NCBI RefSeq assembly: GCF_026343335.1
Contig: NZ_JAPELX010000001.1
Coordinates: 6,076,001-6,140,000, forward strand
Direction: 5' to 3'
From: Streptomyces sp. NBC_00078
GTDB taxonomy: Bacteria > Actinomycetota > Actinomycetes > Streptomycetales > Streptomycetaceae
Length of the DNA: 64,000 nucleotides
Every line of letters starts with the position of its first letter. Position 1 is the first letter of the stretch. This document shows, in pieces, positions 51,129-59,704 of the stretch. The notes under the pieces were generated by a model. The model saw only the letters and a list, made by a program, of their open reading frames with translations, had not been told where the DNA came from and made no database searches. The translations under genes and the position numbers were made by a program.

Positions 51129-52091
51129 TCAGGCCGCTTCCGGTCCTCTGAACGTGCGGCGGTAGGCATTCGGGGTGGTCCCGATCGCCTGGACGAACTG
51201 GTGACGCAGCGCGGCCGCGTTGCCGAACCCCGTTCGGCCGGCGATCGAGTCCACCGTCTCGTCCGTCGCCTCCAGCAACCGCTGGGCCTGCAGCACGCGT
51301 TGGCGCAGGATCCAGCGGTAGGGAGTGGTTCCCGTCTCCTGCTGGAAGCGGCGGGCGAAGGTGCGCGGTGACATGTGCGCGCGCTCGGCCAGCTGCTCGA
51401 CGGTGACCTCCTCGTCGAGGTGCCGCTCCATCCACACCAGCACCTCGGCGACCGTGTCGGCGTGCGAGCGGGGCAGCGGGCGCTCGATGTACTGCGCCTG
51501 CCCGCCGTCCCGGTGCGGCGGCACCACCATGCGCCGGGCGATCTTGTTGGCGACGTCCGGGCCCTGCTCCTTGCGCACGATGTGCAGGCAGGCGTCGATG
51601 CCGGCGGCGGTGCCCGCGGAGGTGATCACCGGGTCCTCGTCGACGTACAGGACGTCGGGCTCGACGGTCAGGCGCGGGTACGCCAGCGCCAGCTGGTCCG
51701 CGTCGTGCCAGTGCACGGCGCAGCGCCGGCCGTCCAGCAGCCCGGCCGCGGCGAGCACGAAGACACCGGAGCAGACGCTGAGGACCCGGGCCCCGCGCTC
51801 GGCACCGCGCCGCAGCGCCTTGAGCAGCTCGGGCGGAAACTCCCTGGTCCCGTAGCAGGCGCCGGCCGGTACCGCGATGAGGTCGGCCTCCTCCAGCCGC
51901 TCCAGGCCGTGCTCGACCTGCATGGAGAAGCCTGCCCTCGTGCTCAGCACCGGCCCCTCGGCCGAGGCGACCGCGAAGTCGTACACGGGCAGTCCGTCGT
52001 CACTGCGGTCGGTGCCGAACACCTCGCACACGACGGCCAGCTCGAAGGGATTCACGCCGTCCAGCACGACGGCGGCAACGTTGTGCAGCAT
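51129..52091 (-). CDS. GlxA/AraC-family transcriptional regulator (possible NrdS)
   Basis: 320 residues. A DJ-1/PfpI-like domain (about 1-190; VCSGVFVLAAAGLLDGR near 124 with the nucleophile-elbow Cys) is joined to a C-terminal AraC double HTH (about 215-315; LAERAHMSPRTFARRFQQETG and FGNAAALRHQFVQ). In S. coelicolor an AraC-like gene, nrdS, follows nrdB. This gene may be its orthologue, displaced by the intervening small genes. ATG 52091 follows CATAGT by 6 bases. ATG 52112 is also in frame. It is convergent with the P450 gene, 3 bases apart. Confidence 0.85.
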   Translation of the reverse strand: MLHNVAAVVLDGVNPFELAVVCEVFGTDRSDDGLPVYDFAVASAEGPVLSTRAGFSMQVEHGLERLEEADLIAVPAGACYGTREFPPELLKALRRGAERGARVLSVCSGVFVLAAAGLLDGRRCAVHWHDADQLALAYPRLTVEPDVLYVDEDPVITSAGTAAGIDACLHIVRKEQGPDVANKIARRMVVPPHRDGGQAQYIERPLPRSHADTVAEVLVWMERHLDEEVTVEQLAERAHMSPRTFARRFQQETGTTPYRWILRQRVLQAQRLLEATDETVDSIAGRTGFGNAAALRHQFVQAIGTTPNAYRRTFRGPEAA

Positions 52092-52184
52092 CTCTCCACT
52101 ATGCCTCGACATTGGCAGCATTTCGAGGGTCTACGGCAGTCCTGCCACTGTTTGTAAGGAGTGAACGGGACGACAGTGGTGTCT

Positions 52185-52409
52185 ATGGATACGGCACACA
52201 TCGAAGGACTGATCGGAATGCTGACCGTTCTCGCCATTCTCGTCGTCCTGGTCCTCCCGTCAGTGATCGGCATCGCGCACGACCGTCGTATCGACCGTCA
52301 GATCCGCGAGGCCGACCGCGCCCGCCGGGAGGCCGCGGGCCACGGGACCACGGAGCGCCCCGCGCCGAGGCGGCACTACCTCACCACGACAGTGACCCAC
52401 CACTCCTGA
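52185..52409 (+). CDS. Small single-pass membrane protein
   Basis: 74 residues. The hydrophobic segment LIGMLTVLAILVVLVLPSVI (about 9-28) is followed by a basic, charged cytoplasmic tail (HDRRIDRQIREADRARREA). The start is uncertain: ATG 52185 is used, with GTG 52176 and 52161 in frame and AAGGAG at 52156. The 3' end overlaps the convergent lipoprotein gene by 34 bases. Function is unknown. Confidence 0.65.
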   Translation: MDTAHIEGLIGMLTVLAILVVLVLPSVIGIAHDRRIDRQIREADRARREAAGHGTTERPAPRRHYLTTTVTHHS

Positions 52410-52858
52410 ATCCCCAGGCAGGAGACCCGGCCCGTCCGGGCGGCGCACAGCGGCCGCGTGGACGTGAGCCGGGTCTTTCCCGTCGACACCGCCTTGAAGG
52501 CGGCGCTCGCGTCGCCGCGCTGCAGGACGATCCCGCTGTTGGCGGGTTCGAGCCCGGAGCCGTCGGCGGACAGGGGCTTCCAGGGCCGCTCGGCGGTTCC
52601 GTCCAAGGTGATGCGCAGGGTGTCGCCCACCGCCAGGCACACACTCCGGCCGCTGTCCGAGGCGCCGAGCGTCGAGACCTGCGTGCAGCCCGTGGGGCTC
52701 GTCGTCGGGCTCGGCGGCCGGGTCCCCGTGGAGGTGGGGGAGGACGACACGTCGGTGCTGTCGCCGCCCTTGCCGCTGTCGCTCTGGCTGCCGCAGCCGG
52801 CGAGGACAAGGGTGAGTGCCGCGATGGCGAGGGTCGTGCGGCGGATCGTTCGACTCAT
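52376..52858 (-). CDS. Secreted lipoprotein, unknown function
   Basis: 160 residues. The signal peptide MSRTIRRTTLAIAALTLVLA ends at lipobox LAGC (Cys22 lipidated), then a Ser/Thr/Pro-rich linker (25-56) leads to a small beta-rich domain with paired Cys (GCTQVST, SVCLAVGD, PLCAARTG, SCLGIQEWW), likely disulfides. The ending GIQEWWVTVVV suggests a closed beta fold. No family is recognised. The gene is in the nrdB-nrdS interval. Confidence 0.8.
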   Translation of the reverse strand: MSRTIRRTTLAIAALTLVLAGCGSQSDSGKGGDSTDVSSSPTSTGTRPPSPTTSPTGCTQVSTLGASDSGRSVCLAVGDTLRITLDGTAERPWKPLSADGSGLEPANSGIVLQRGDASAAFKAVSTGKTRLTSTRPLCAARTGRVSCLGIQEWWVTVVVR

Positions 52859-52977
52859 GGGGGGCCTCCTCTCCCTTCTGACGTGTCACCCGCTCTCCTG
52901 GATCCAAGCCGGGCCCCGGCCGCGAAGACGGCGACCGGGCCCCGGGGTCGTGCGGGGCGGTGCGGGGTCGAGCGGGA

Positions 52978-53222
52978 TCAGCCGGTCGTCACGGCGGTGT
53001 CGTCGAAGACGAAGCGTTGACGTCGTAGTCCTTGATACAGCTGTCCGGCGGCCTGCCCGTGGCGACGTTCCAGACGGTCTGGAACAGGCACCCCGCCGTC
53101 AGGTACCACCCGGGCAGATCGAGCGACGCGGTCCGCGACAGGACTTTGGTCAGTACGTCGTTGCGGGAGAGCACCGTGCGCAGGGACTCGAGTTGCTGGT
53201 CGAGAGGGAGACGGCTGATCAC
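52978..53222 (-). pseudogene. Broken nucleotidyltransferase-family (DUF925-type) gene
   Basis: The first 67 residues (RNDVLTKVLSRTASLDLPGWYL, then GCLFQTVWNVATGRPPDSCIKDYD) match the start of the roughly 190-residue nucleotidyltransferase-like family, including the KDYD metal motif. Right after KDYDV the frame breaks near 53015. The -1 frame restores FVFDDTAVTTG, like the family's YFDDTDLS, then stops at once. The rest is absent because nrdB lies upstream and other genes downstream. A frameshift plus truncation is the simplest reading. Confidence 0.72.
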
Positions 53223-53250
53223 CCTCTCGATTTACCACAGCCGGGCGTCG

Positions 53251-54270
53251 TCAGAAGTCCTCCTCCAGGTCGACCGTGCCCTCCACCGCCACCTGGTAGG
53301 CCGACGCGCGGCGCTCGAAGAAGTTGGTCAGTTCCTGCACTCCCTGCAACTCCATGAAGGAGAAGGGGTTTTCGGAGCCGTAGACCGGGGCGAAGCCGAG
53401 GCGGGTGAGGCGCTGGTCGGCGACGCATTCGAGGTACTGGCGCATCGAGTCGGTGTTCATGCCCGGGAGGCCGTCGCCGCACAGGTCGCGGGCGAACTGG
53501 AGTTCCGCCTCGACGGCCTCGCGCAGCATGTCCGTCACCTGCTGCTGGAGCTGGTCGTCGAAAAGGTCCGGCTCCTCCTTGCGGACCGTGTCGACCACGT
53601 CGAAGGCGAAGCTCATGTGCATCGTCTCGTCCCGGAACACCCAGTTGGTGCCGGTCGCCAGCCCGTGCAGCAGGCCCCGGCTGCGGAACCAGTACACGTA
53701 GGCGAAGGCGCCGTAGAAGAACAGGCCCTCGATGCAGGCGGCGAAGCAGATCAGGTTGAGGAGGAAGCGGCGGCGGTCGGACCTGGACTCCAGTCGGTCC
53801 AGTTTGTCGACCGAGTCCATCCACTTGAAGCAGAAGCCGGCCTTCTCGCGGATGGAGGGGATGTTCTCCACCGCCGCGAAGGCCGCCGTGCGGTCCTCCG
53901 GGTCGGGAAGGTACGTGTCCAGAAGCGTCAGGTAGAACTGGACGTGGACTGCCTCCTCGAAGAGCTGGCGCGACAGGTACAGGCGCGCCTCCGGGGAGTT
54001 GATGTGCTTGTAGAGGGTCAGCACGAGGTTGTTCGCGACGATCGAGTCGCCCGTCGCGAAGAACGCCACCAGGCGGCCGATCAGATGCTGCTCGGCGGGC
54101 GTGAGCTTGGCGAGGTCTGTCACGTCCGAGTGGAGGTCGACCTCCTCCACCGTCCAGGTGTTCTTGATGGCGTCCCGGTAGCGCTCGTAGAAGTCCGGGT
54201 AGCGCATGGGGCGCAGGGTCAGCTCGAAGCCCGGGTCGAGGAGCTGGGTGTTACGGGTGGGGCTGGTCAC
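53251..54270 (-). CDS. nrdB: Class Ia ribonucleotide reductase beta subunit
   Basis: 339 residues. Diiron ligands are visible in LFEEAVHVQFYLTLLDTYL near 105 (Glu, His, and the radical Tyr at the NrdB-122-like position), AACIEGLFFYG near 185 and RDETMHMSFAFDVV near 222. The acidic C-terminus (VDLEEDF) is the tail that docks to NrdA. The ATG overlaps the nrdA stop (ATGA). Expression follows the nrdA riboswitch and NrdR boxes. Confidence 0.95.
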   Translation of the reverse strand: MTSPTRNTQLLDPGFELTLRPMRYPDFYERYRDAIKNTWTVEEVDLHSDVTDLAKLTPAEQHLIGRLVAFFATGDSIVANNLVLTLYKHINSPEARLYLSRQLFEEAVHVQFYLTLLDTYLPDPEDRTAAFAAVENIPSIREKAGFCFKWMDSVDKLDRLESRSDRRRFLLNLICFAACIEGLFFYGAFAYVYWFRSRGLLHGLATGTNWVFRDETMHMSFAFDVVDTVRKEEPDLFDDQLQQQVTDMLREAVEAELQFARDLCGDGLPGMNTDSMRQYLECVADQRLTRLGFAPVYGSENPFSFMELQGVQELTNFFERRASAYQVAVEGTVDLEEDF

Positions 54271-56648
54271 TGGCAGGCCTCGCAGGACTCGGGGTTCTCA
54301 AGGGAGCAGGCGACCGCATCGGGTTCGGCCGGCTGCTGTACGGGGAGGGTGGCTCGGGCCGCGCGGGCGATCCTCGTCGCCGGGCGGGAGCGCAGGTAGT
54401 ACGTCGTCTTCAGGCCCTGCTTCCAGGCGTACGCGTACATCGAGGAGAGCTTGCCGATGGTCGGCGTCTCCAGGAACAGGTTCAGGGACTGGGACTGGTC
54501 CAGGTACGGGGTGCGGGCCGCTGCCATGTCGATCAGACCGCGCTGCGGGAGCTCCCACGCCGTGCGGTACAGCGCCCGCACCTCGTCCGGGATCCAGGCG
54601 AAGTCCTGTACCGAGCCGTTGGCGTCGCGCAGGGCCTCGCGGGTGCGGGCGTCCCAGACGCCGAGTTCCTTCAGGTCGTTCACCAGGTACGAGTTCACCT
54701 GCAGGAACTCGCCCGACAGCGTCTCGCGCTTGAAGAGGTTCGACACCTGCGGCTCGATGCACTCGTACACGCCCGCGATCGAGGCGATGGTCGCGGTGGG
54801 GGCGATCGCGAGGAGGAGGGAGTTGCGCAGGCCGACCTTCGCGATGCGCTCGCGCAGGGCGGCCCAGCGCTCCGGCCAGGCGTGCTCAGTGTCGTAGTGG
54901 TCGGGGTGCAGGACCCCCCTGGCCGTACGGGTCTTCTCCCAGGCCGGCAGCGGGCCGTTGCGCTCGGCGAGGTCGGCGGAGGCCTCGTACGCGGCGAGCA
55001 TGATGCGCTCGGCGATGCGAGTGGAGAGCCGGCGGGCCTCGGGCGAGTCGAAGGGCAGGCGCAGCTTGAAGAAGACGTCCTGGAGGCCCATGGCGCCGAG
55101 GCCGACGGGGCGCCAGCGCGCGTTCGACCGGCCGGCCTGCTCGGTGGGGTAGAAGTTGATGTCGACGACGCGGTCGAGGAAGGTGACGGCCGTGCGGACG
55201 GTCTCGTCGAGCCGTTCCCAGTCGATGTCCTGACCGGCCACGAACGCCGCCAGGTTCACCGAACCCAGGTTGCACACCGCCGTCTCGCCGTCCTCGGTGA
55301 CCTCCAGGATCTCCGTGCAGAGGTTGGAGGAGTGGACGACGTGGCCCGGCTCGGCCGTCTGGTTGGCGGTGCGGTTGGAGGCGTCCTTGAAGGTCATCCA
55401 GCCGTTGCCGGTCTGGGCCAGGGTGCGCATCATGCGGCCGTAGAGTTCGCGGGCCGGGATGGTCCTGCGGGCGAGGCCCGCCGCCTCCGCCCTGCGGTAC
55501 GCGGCGTCGAACTCCGCACCCCACAGGTCGACCAGCTCGGGCACGTCGGCGGGGGAGAACAGGCTCCACGGCTCGTCGGCGTTCACCCGGCGCATGAACT
55601 CGTCGGGGATCCAGTGCGCGAGGTTCAGGTTGTGCGTACGGCGGGCGTCCTCACCGGTGTTGTCGCGCAGCTCCAGGAACTCCTCGATGTCGGAGTGCCA
55701 GGTCTCCAGGTAGACGGCGGCCGCACCCTTGCGCCGGCCGCCCTGGTTCACGGCGGCGACCGAGGCGTCGAGGGTCTTCAGGAACGGGACGATGCCGTTG
55801 GAGTGCCCGTTGGTGCCGCGGATCAGTGAACCCCGGCTGCGGACACGGGAGTAGGCGAGTCCGATTCCGCCGGCGTGCTTGGAGAGGCGGGCGACCTGGT
55901 GGTAGCGGTCGTAGATGGAGTCCAGCTCGTCGAGCGGGGAGTCCAGGAGGTAGCAGGACGACATCTGGGGGTGCCGGGTGCCGGAGTTGAAGAGCGTGGG
56001 GGAGGAGGGCAGGTAGTCGAGGCGGCTCATCAGGCCGTAGAGCGCGGCGACTTCGTCCAGCGGGCGGGCGCCCGTTTCCGAAGGGGGCGCGGTGTCGTCG
56101 GCGAGACCGGCGGCGACGCGCAGCATGAAGTGCTGGGGTGTCTCGATCACCCGGCGGGTGATCGGGTGCCGGAGCAGGTAGCGGCTGTGGAGGGTGCGCA
56201 GGCCGAAGTAGCCGAAGCGGTCGTCCGCCCGGGGGTCGACGAGTGCGTCGAGGCGCGTGGCGTGGACGCGGACGAACTCCGCGGTGCGGTCGGCGACGAG
56301 CCCTTCCCGGTGGCCCACGGCGACCGACTCGGTGAAGGAGGTGACGCCCTGTGAGGCGGCCTCCGCGGCGATGCTGATGGTGAGCAGACGTGCGGCCAGC
56401 CGCGAGTACACGGGGTCCTCCGAGATGAGACCGGCGGCCGCCTCCGTGGCCAGCTCGCGCAGCTCCGTCTCGTCCGCCTGCGCCGAGCGGCCGCGCAGCG
56501 CGGCGGCGGCGACCCGGCCGGGGTCGGCTCCGGGGAGGCCGGCGGTCAGCTCGGTCAGGGTCCGCAGCAGTGCGGTTCCCGGGCCGTCCGTTGTCGCCGC
56601 TGTCGCGGACGGTGTCGCTGAAGCCGGTTCGGCTGGCGCGATGGTCAC
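54267..56648 (-). CDS. nrdA: Class Ia ribonucleotide reductase alpha subunit
   Basis: 793 residues. Conserved elements are PQMSSCYLLDSPLD near 218 (redox Cys), GGIGLAYSRVRSRGS near 252, HSSNLCTEILE near 447 (catalytic Asn-Cys-Glu triad), AVCNLGSVNLA near 464 and the C-terminal CEACQ redox shuttle. It reduces ribonucleotides to deoxyribonucleotides with NrdB. GTG 56648 has GGGAGAG 7 bases upstream. The first 40 residues are Ala/Thr/Pro-rich. It is controlled by an upstream cobalamin riboswitch. Confidence 0.96.
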   Translation of the reverse strand: MTIAPAEPASATPSATAATTDGPGTALLRTLTELTAGLPGADPGRVAAAALRGRSAQADETELRELATEAAAGLISEDPVYSRLAARLLTISIAAEAASQGVTSFTESVAVGHREGLVADRTAEFVRVHATRLDALVDPRADDRFGYFGLRTLHSRYLLRHPITRRVIETPQHFMLRVAAGLADDTAPPSETGARPLDEVAALYGLMSRLDYLPSSPTLFNSGTRHPQMSSCYLLDSPLDELDSIYDRYHQVARLSKHAGGIGLAYSRVRSRGSLIRGTNGHSNGIVPFLKTLDASVAAVNQGGRRKGAAAVYLETWHSDIEEFLELRDNTGEDARRTHNLNLAHWIPDEFMRRVNADEPWSLFSPADVPELVDLWGAEFDAAYRRAEAAGLARRTIPARELYGRMMRTLAQTGNGWMTFKDASNRTANQTAEPGHVVHSSNLCTEILEVTEDGETAVCNLGSVNLAAFVAGQDIDWERLDETVRTAVTFLDRVVDINFYPTEQAGRSNARWRPVGLGAMGLQDVFFKLRLPFDSPEARRLSTRIAERIMLAAYEASADLAERNGPLPAWEKTRTARGVLHPDHYDTEHAWPERWAALRERIAKVGLRNSLLLAIAPTATIASIAGVYECIEPQVSNLFKRETLSGEFLQVNSYLVNDLKELGVWDARTREALRDANGSVQDFAWIPDEVRALYRTAWELPQRGLIDMAAARTPYLDQSQSLNLFLETPTIGKLSSMYAYAWKQGLKTTYYLRSRPATRIARAARATLPVQQPAEPDAVACSLENPESCEACQ

Positions 56649-56778
56649 GTGGGGCTCTCCCTCGCTCGGCACGGGGCCTTGCGGAGGGCAGGGGGATCAC
56701 GAGCGCGCACGGCGTCGCGTCCACCGGCCCATTCCACGAGGCCCGGACGTCTGGGCACCCGGACGGTTCGGCCGGGCG

Positions 56779-56886
56779 CACTGTCGGCAGGTCCTCGGAC
56801 TGACGCCCATACGTGTGCGAACACGCATGGGTACACCGTTGCGGGACAGTTCCGGATTCGCACCGGATTCCCCTGCGACGACAGCG
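56779..56886 (-). ncRNA. Cobalamin (B12) riboswitch of nrdAB
   Basis: On the minus strand the order is AGGGGAATCCGGTGCGAATC, then CTGTCCCGCAACGGT, then AGTCCGAGGACCTGCC, the invariant blocks of the B12 riboswitch. The outer P1 helix can form between CGCTGTCG (56886-56879) and CGACAGTG (56786-56779) with one wobble. It lies 130 bases before nrdA. When B12 is available it should switch off class Ia reductase in favour of the B12-dependent class II enzyme. Confidence 0.96.
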
Positions 56887-56891
56887 AGCAT

Positions 56892-56939
56892 GAGCATACA
56901 TCTTGTGCCGGGCAGGAAAAGCGACCCCATATGTTGTGT
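56892..56939 (-). promoter_or_regulatory. Paired NrdR boxes
   Basis: On the minus strand ACACAACATATGGGGT (56939-56924) and CACAAGATGTATGCTC (56907-56892) are separated by exactly 16 bases, giving three-turn spacing as known for NrdR boxes. Both resemble the ACAnnATnTnGTGT-type consensus. They lie just upstream of the riboswitch. Confidence 0.75.
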
Positions 56940-56959
56940 CGTAGCGACTTCGGAGCGTG

Positions 56960-57466
56960 TCAGAGCGTCAACTCATAGGTGTGCAGGGTGAGGTCGGGGT
57001 GGTCCGGAAGGGGATTCCAGTCCCGCTCCGGGGCGCGGACGAAGCCCAGGCGCCGGTAGATGCGGTGGGCGGTGTGCATCAGCTGCTGGGTCGACAGGAC
57101 GATGCCCGTGCAGTCCTCCGCGGCCCGCGCCCGCTCGATGCACGCCCGCACGAGAGCCTCGCCGGTCCCGCGTCCCCGCGCCCCCTGCGCGACCGCGAGC
57201 ATCCGTATCTCCGCCTCCCCCGGCCGGGCCACGTCGGCCATGGGTCCGCCGGACGGGACGTAGGTGACTCCGCCGAGCAGCTTCCCGTCCGCCATGGCGA
57301 CCAGTACGTCGGCCGAGGCCGCCCGCTTGGCCACGTTCCGCAGTTCGCCGAGGTATCGGTCGCTCTCGCCGAACGTCAGTAGGCCGTCCTGGAGGTAGGC
57401 CTGGGCGGTGATCTCGCCGAGAGTCTCGTACTCGCCGGGGTCCGCCTGCCGGATCACGATGTCCAT
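56960..57466 (-). CDS. GNAT-family N-acetyltransferase
   Basis: 168 residues. The GNAT core has IRMLAVAQGARGRGTGEALVRA near 85-106, the acetyl-CoA P-loop Q/RxxGxG/A, followed by TAHRIYRRLGFVR near 136. The N-terminal strand MDIVIRQADPGEYETLGEI is typical. The acceptor is unknown. The 3' end lies 20 bases from the first NrdR box, and the gene is on the same strand as nrdA, upstream of it. Confidence 0.9.
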   Translation of the reverse strand: MDIVIRQADPGEYETLGEITAQAYLQDGLLTFGESDRYLGELRNVAKRAASADVLVAMADGKLLGGVTYVPSGGPMADVARPGEAEIRMLAVAQGARGRGTGEALVRACIERARAAEDCTGIVLSTQQLMHTAHRIYRRLGFVRAPERDWNPLPDHPDLTLHTYELTL

Positions 57467-57494
57467 GGGTCGAGTGTGGCGGACGGGTACGACA

Positions 57495-57524
57495 ACGGGC
57501 CGCCGGATTTCTCCGACGGCCCGT
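57495..57524 (-). terminator. Terminator after the symporter operon
   Basis: A 13-bp stem ACGGGCCGCCGGA / TCCGACGGCCCGT with one wobble pair and loop TTTC. It lies between the symporter stop and the GNAT start, both on the minus strand. Confidence 0.75.
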
Positions 57525-57592
57525 CCGGTCCCCGTAGTTCCTACCGGCAGTGGTCCCGGTGGTTCCCAGCCAGTCCCTCGTGGATGTGGCCC

Positions 57593-59218
57593 CTAGTGGG
57601 ACGTCCCCGCGGTCGCCGGCGGCAGCTCCACCTGAACGCCGGCGTCGCCCGCGTCCGCCGTGTAGTCCTCCGGCCTGGTCTCGTCGATGCCCTCAGGGGC
57701 CTTCACGGCCTTGAGGACGAAGGTCAGGACCACCGTCACCACCACGTTCAGGACGAACGCCGTCAGGCCGATGTAGCCGATCTCCCCGATGCCGGGGATC
57801 TCCTTGGCCGAGCCTCCGAAGTGCTTCTGCGTGGGGGAGGCGACGCCGTATGCGGCGAGGGTGCCGTAGACCATGCCGACCGCCCAGCCCGCGAGCAGCG
57901 CCCAGCGGTGGAACCAGCGGGTGAACAGACCGCCGACCAGCGCCGGGAAGGTCTGCAGGATCCAGATGCCGCCCAGGAGCTGGAAGTTGATCGCGACCGT
58001 CTTGTCCATGGTGAGGACGAAGACGAGCGCGCCCACCTTCACCAGCAGCGAGACCAGCTTGGAGACCTTGGTCTCCTGCGCCGGCGTCGCGTCCGGCCTG
58101 ATGAAGTCCTTGTAGATGTTGCGGGTGAACAGGTTCGCGGCCGCGATCGACATGATGGCCGCCGGGACGAGGGCACCGATGCCGATCGCCGCGAAGGCCA
58201 CGCCCGCGAACCAGTCGGGGAACATGTTCTCGAACAGCTGCGGGATGGCCAGCTGCCCGTTGGTGACCTTGACCCCCGCCGCGATCGCCATGAAGCCCAG
58301 CAGGGCGAGGAGGCCCAGCATCAGGGAGTACAGCGGCAGAATCGTGGTGTTGCGGCGGATCACGTTGCGGCTCTTCGAGGACAGCGTCGCCGTGATCGAG
58401 TGCGGGTACATGAAGAGCGCGAGCGCGGAGCCCAACGCCAGTGTGGCGTACGTCCACTGGCCCGGCTCGGCCGGCGCCAGCGCACCGCGCGGCTTGCCCG
58501 TCGCCGGGTTGGTCTGCGTGAACGCGTGACCCGCCTTCGCGAAGATGTCGTCGAAGCCGCCCAGCTTGATCGGGATGTAGATGATGGCCACCGCGATGAC
58601 GAGGTAGATCAGCCCGTCCTTCACGAACGCGATCAGCGCGGGGGCCCGCAGACCCGAGGAGTACGTGTAGGCCGCCAGCACGCCGAACGCGATCAGCAGC
58701 GGCAGGTCCTTCACGAACCAGTTGGTGTTCTCGCCGCCGCCCACTCCCATCACGTCAAGGACGGCCTGGATGCCGACCAGCTGGAGCGCGATGTACGGCA
58801 TGGTGGCCAGGATGCCGGTGACGGCGACCGCCAGCGACAGCCCCTTCGAGCCGAAGCGGCCGCGTACGAAGTCCGAGGTCGTCACGTATCCGTGCCGGTG
58901 CGAGACCGACCACAGGCGGGGCAGGAACGTGAAGATCAGCGGGTAGACGAGGATGGTGTACGGCACCGCGAAGAAGCCGGCCGCGCCCGCCGCGTAGATC
59001 GCCGCCGGGACCGCCACGAAGGTGTAGGCGGTGTACAGGTCGCCGCCGAGCAGGAACCAGGTGACCCAGGTGCCGAACGACCGTCCGCCCAGGCCCCATT
59101 CGTCCAGGCTCTCGTTCTCGGCCTTGCGCCAGCGGGCGGCCAGGAAGCCCATGGCCGTGACGGCCAGGAAGAAGAAGATGAAGACGCCGAGTGCGACGCC
59201 GTTCACGCCGTCGTTCAT
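57593..59218 (-). CDS. Sodium/solute symporter, monocarboxylate type (MctC/ActP-like)
   Basis: 541 residues, about 13-14 transmembrane helices, SSS family. Conserved parts are ESLDEWGLGGRSFGTWVTWFL near 34-56, DLYTAYTF and VTTSDFVRGRFG near 115, and the sodium-site region AIGIGALVPAAIMSIAAANLFTRNIYKD near 340-365. It is similar to the pyruvate/acetate/propionate transporter MctC of Corynebacterium. Partner DUF3311 gene lies just upstream with a 4-base overlap, the usual arrangement. Confidence 0.9.
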   Translation of the reverse strand: MNDGVNGVALGVFIFFFLAVTAMGFLAARWRKAENESLDEWGLGGRSFGTWVTWFLLGGDLYTAYTFVAVPAAIYAAGAAGFFAVPYTILVYPLIFTFLPRLWSVSHRHGYVTTSDFVRGRFGSKGLSLAVAVTGILATMPYIALQLVGIQAVLDVMGVGGGENTNWFVKDLPLLIAFGVLAAYTYSSGLRAPALIAFVKDGLIYLVIAVAIIYIPIKLGGFDDIFAKAGHAFTQTNPATGKPRGALAPAEPGQWTYATLALGSALALFMYPHSITATLSSKSRNVIRRNTTILPLYSLMLGLLALLGFMAIAAGVKVTNGQLAIPQLFENMFPDWFAGVAFAAIGIGALVPAAIMSIAAANLFTRNIYKDFIRPDATPAQETKVSKLVSLLVKVGALVFVLTMDKTVAINFQLLGGIWILQTFPALVGGLFTRWFHRWALLAGWAVGMVYGTLAAYGVASPTQKHFGGSAKEIPGIGEIGYIGLTAFVLNVVVTVVLTFVLKAVKAPEGIDETRPEDYTADAGDAGVQVELPPATAGTSH

Positions 59219-59478
59219 TCCGGCGCACCGCCCTTCTGCGAGGCGCGGGCGCGCTGGTCACGCTGCCACAGCTTGTACGCGGTCATGGTCAGCGCCGTGG
59301 AGATGAGCACCCACAGCATCTGGTACCAGTAGAAGAACGGGATCCCGATGAACGCCGGGTCCGTCTTGGCGTAGGAGCCGACCCACAGCATCGCCACGAA
59401 CGGTGCGATCAGGCACAGGGCGATGACCACACGGACCGGTGTCACCACCGGTGGTCTCACTTCGGGCACTTCGGACAT
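59215..59478 (-). CDS. DUF3311 small membrane protein
   Basis: 87 residues with two transmembrane helices: VVIALCLIAPFVAMLWVGSY near 20-40 and FFYWYQMLWVLISTALTMTAY near 52-73, then a basic tail. DUF3311 proteins occur upstream of SSS symporters and are thought to be accessory subunits. ATG 59478 has GGAG 8 bases upstream. The stop overlaps the symporter ATG. Confidence 0.88.
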   Translation of the reverse strand: MSEVPEVRPPVVTPVRVVIALCLIAPFVAMLWVGSYAKTDPAFIGIPFFYWYQMLWVLISTALTMTAYKLWQRDQRARASQKGGAPE

Positions 59479-59704
59479 GTTGCGGCTCCGTCCCCTCACG
59501 ATCACCTGTGATCACCTGTGTAATGCGCAGGCAATCTAGGTCACCGTGTCACGGGAACGGAAGGCCTCGTCCGCATATCGGTATGTCGATTCGGTGAAGG
59601 CCCGGCATCGGCGTCAGCGGCGGCGTGCCGGCAGCAGCGGAAGCCCTGTCGCGGGTCTCCTTGCTGACGGCACATCCGCATTGGCTCGAACTGGTTCAGG
59701 GCGC

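Noticed and set aside
52859..52977. GC-rich CCGGGCCCCGG direct repeats as terminator
   Set aside because: The copies are direct rather than inverted, and do not form a convincing stem.
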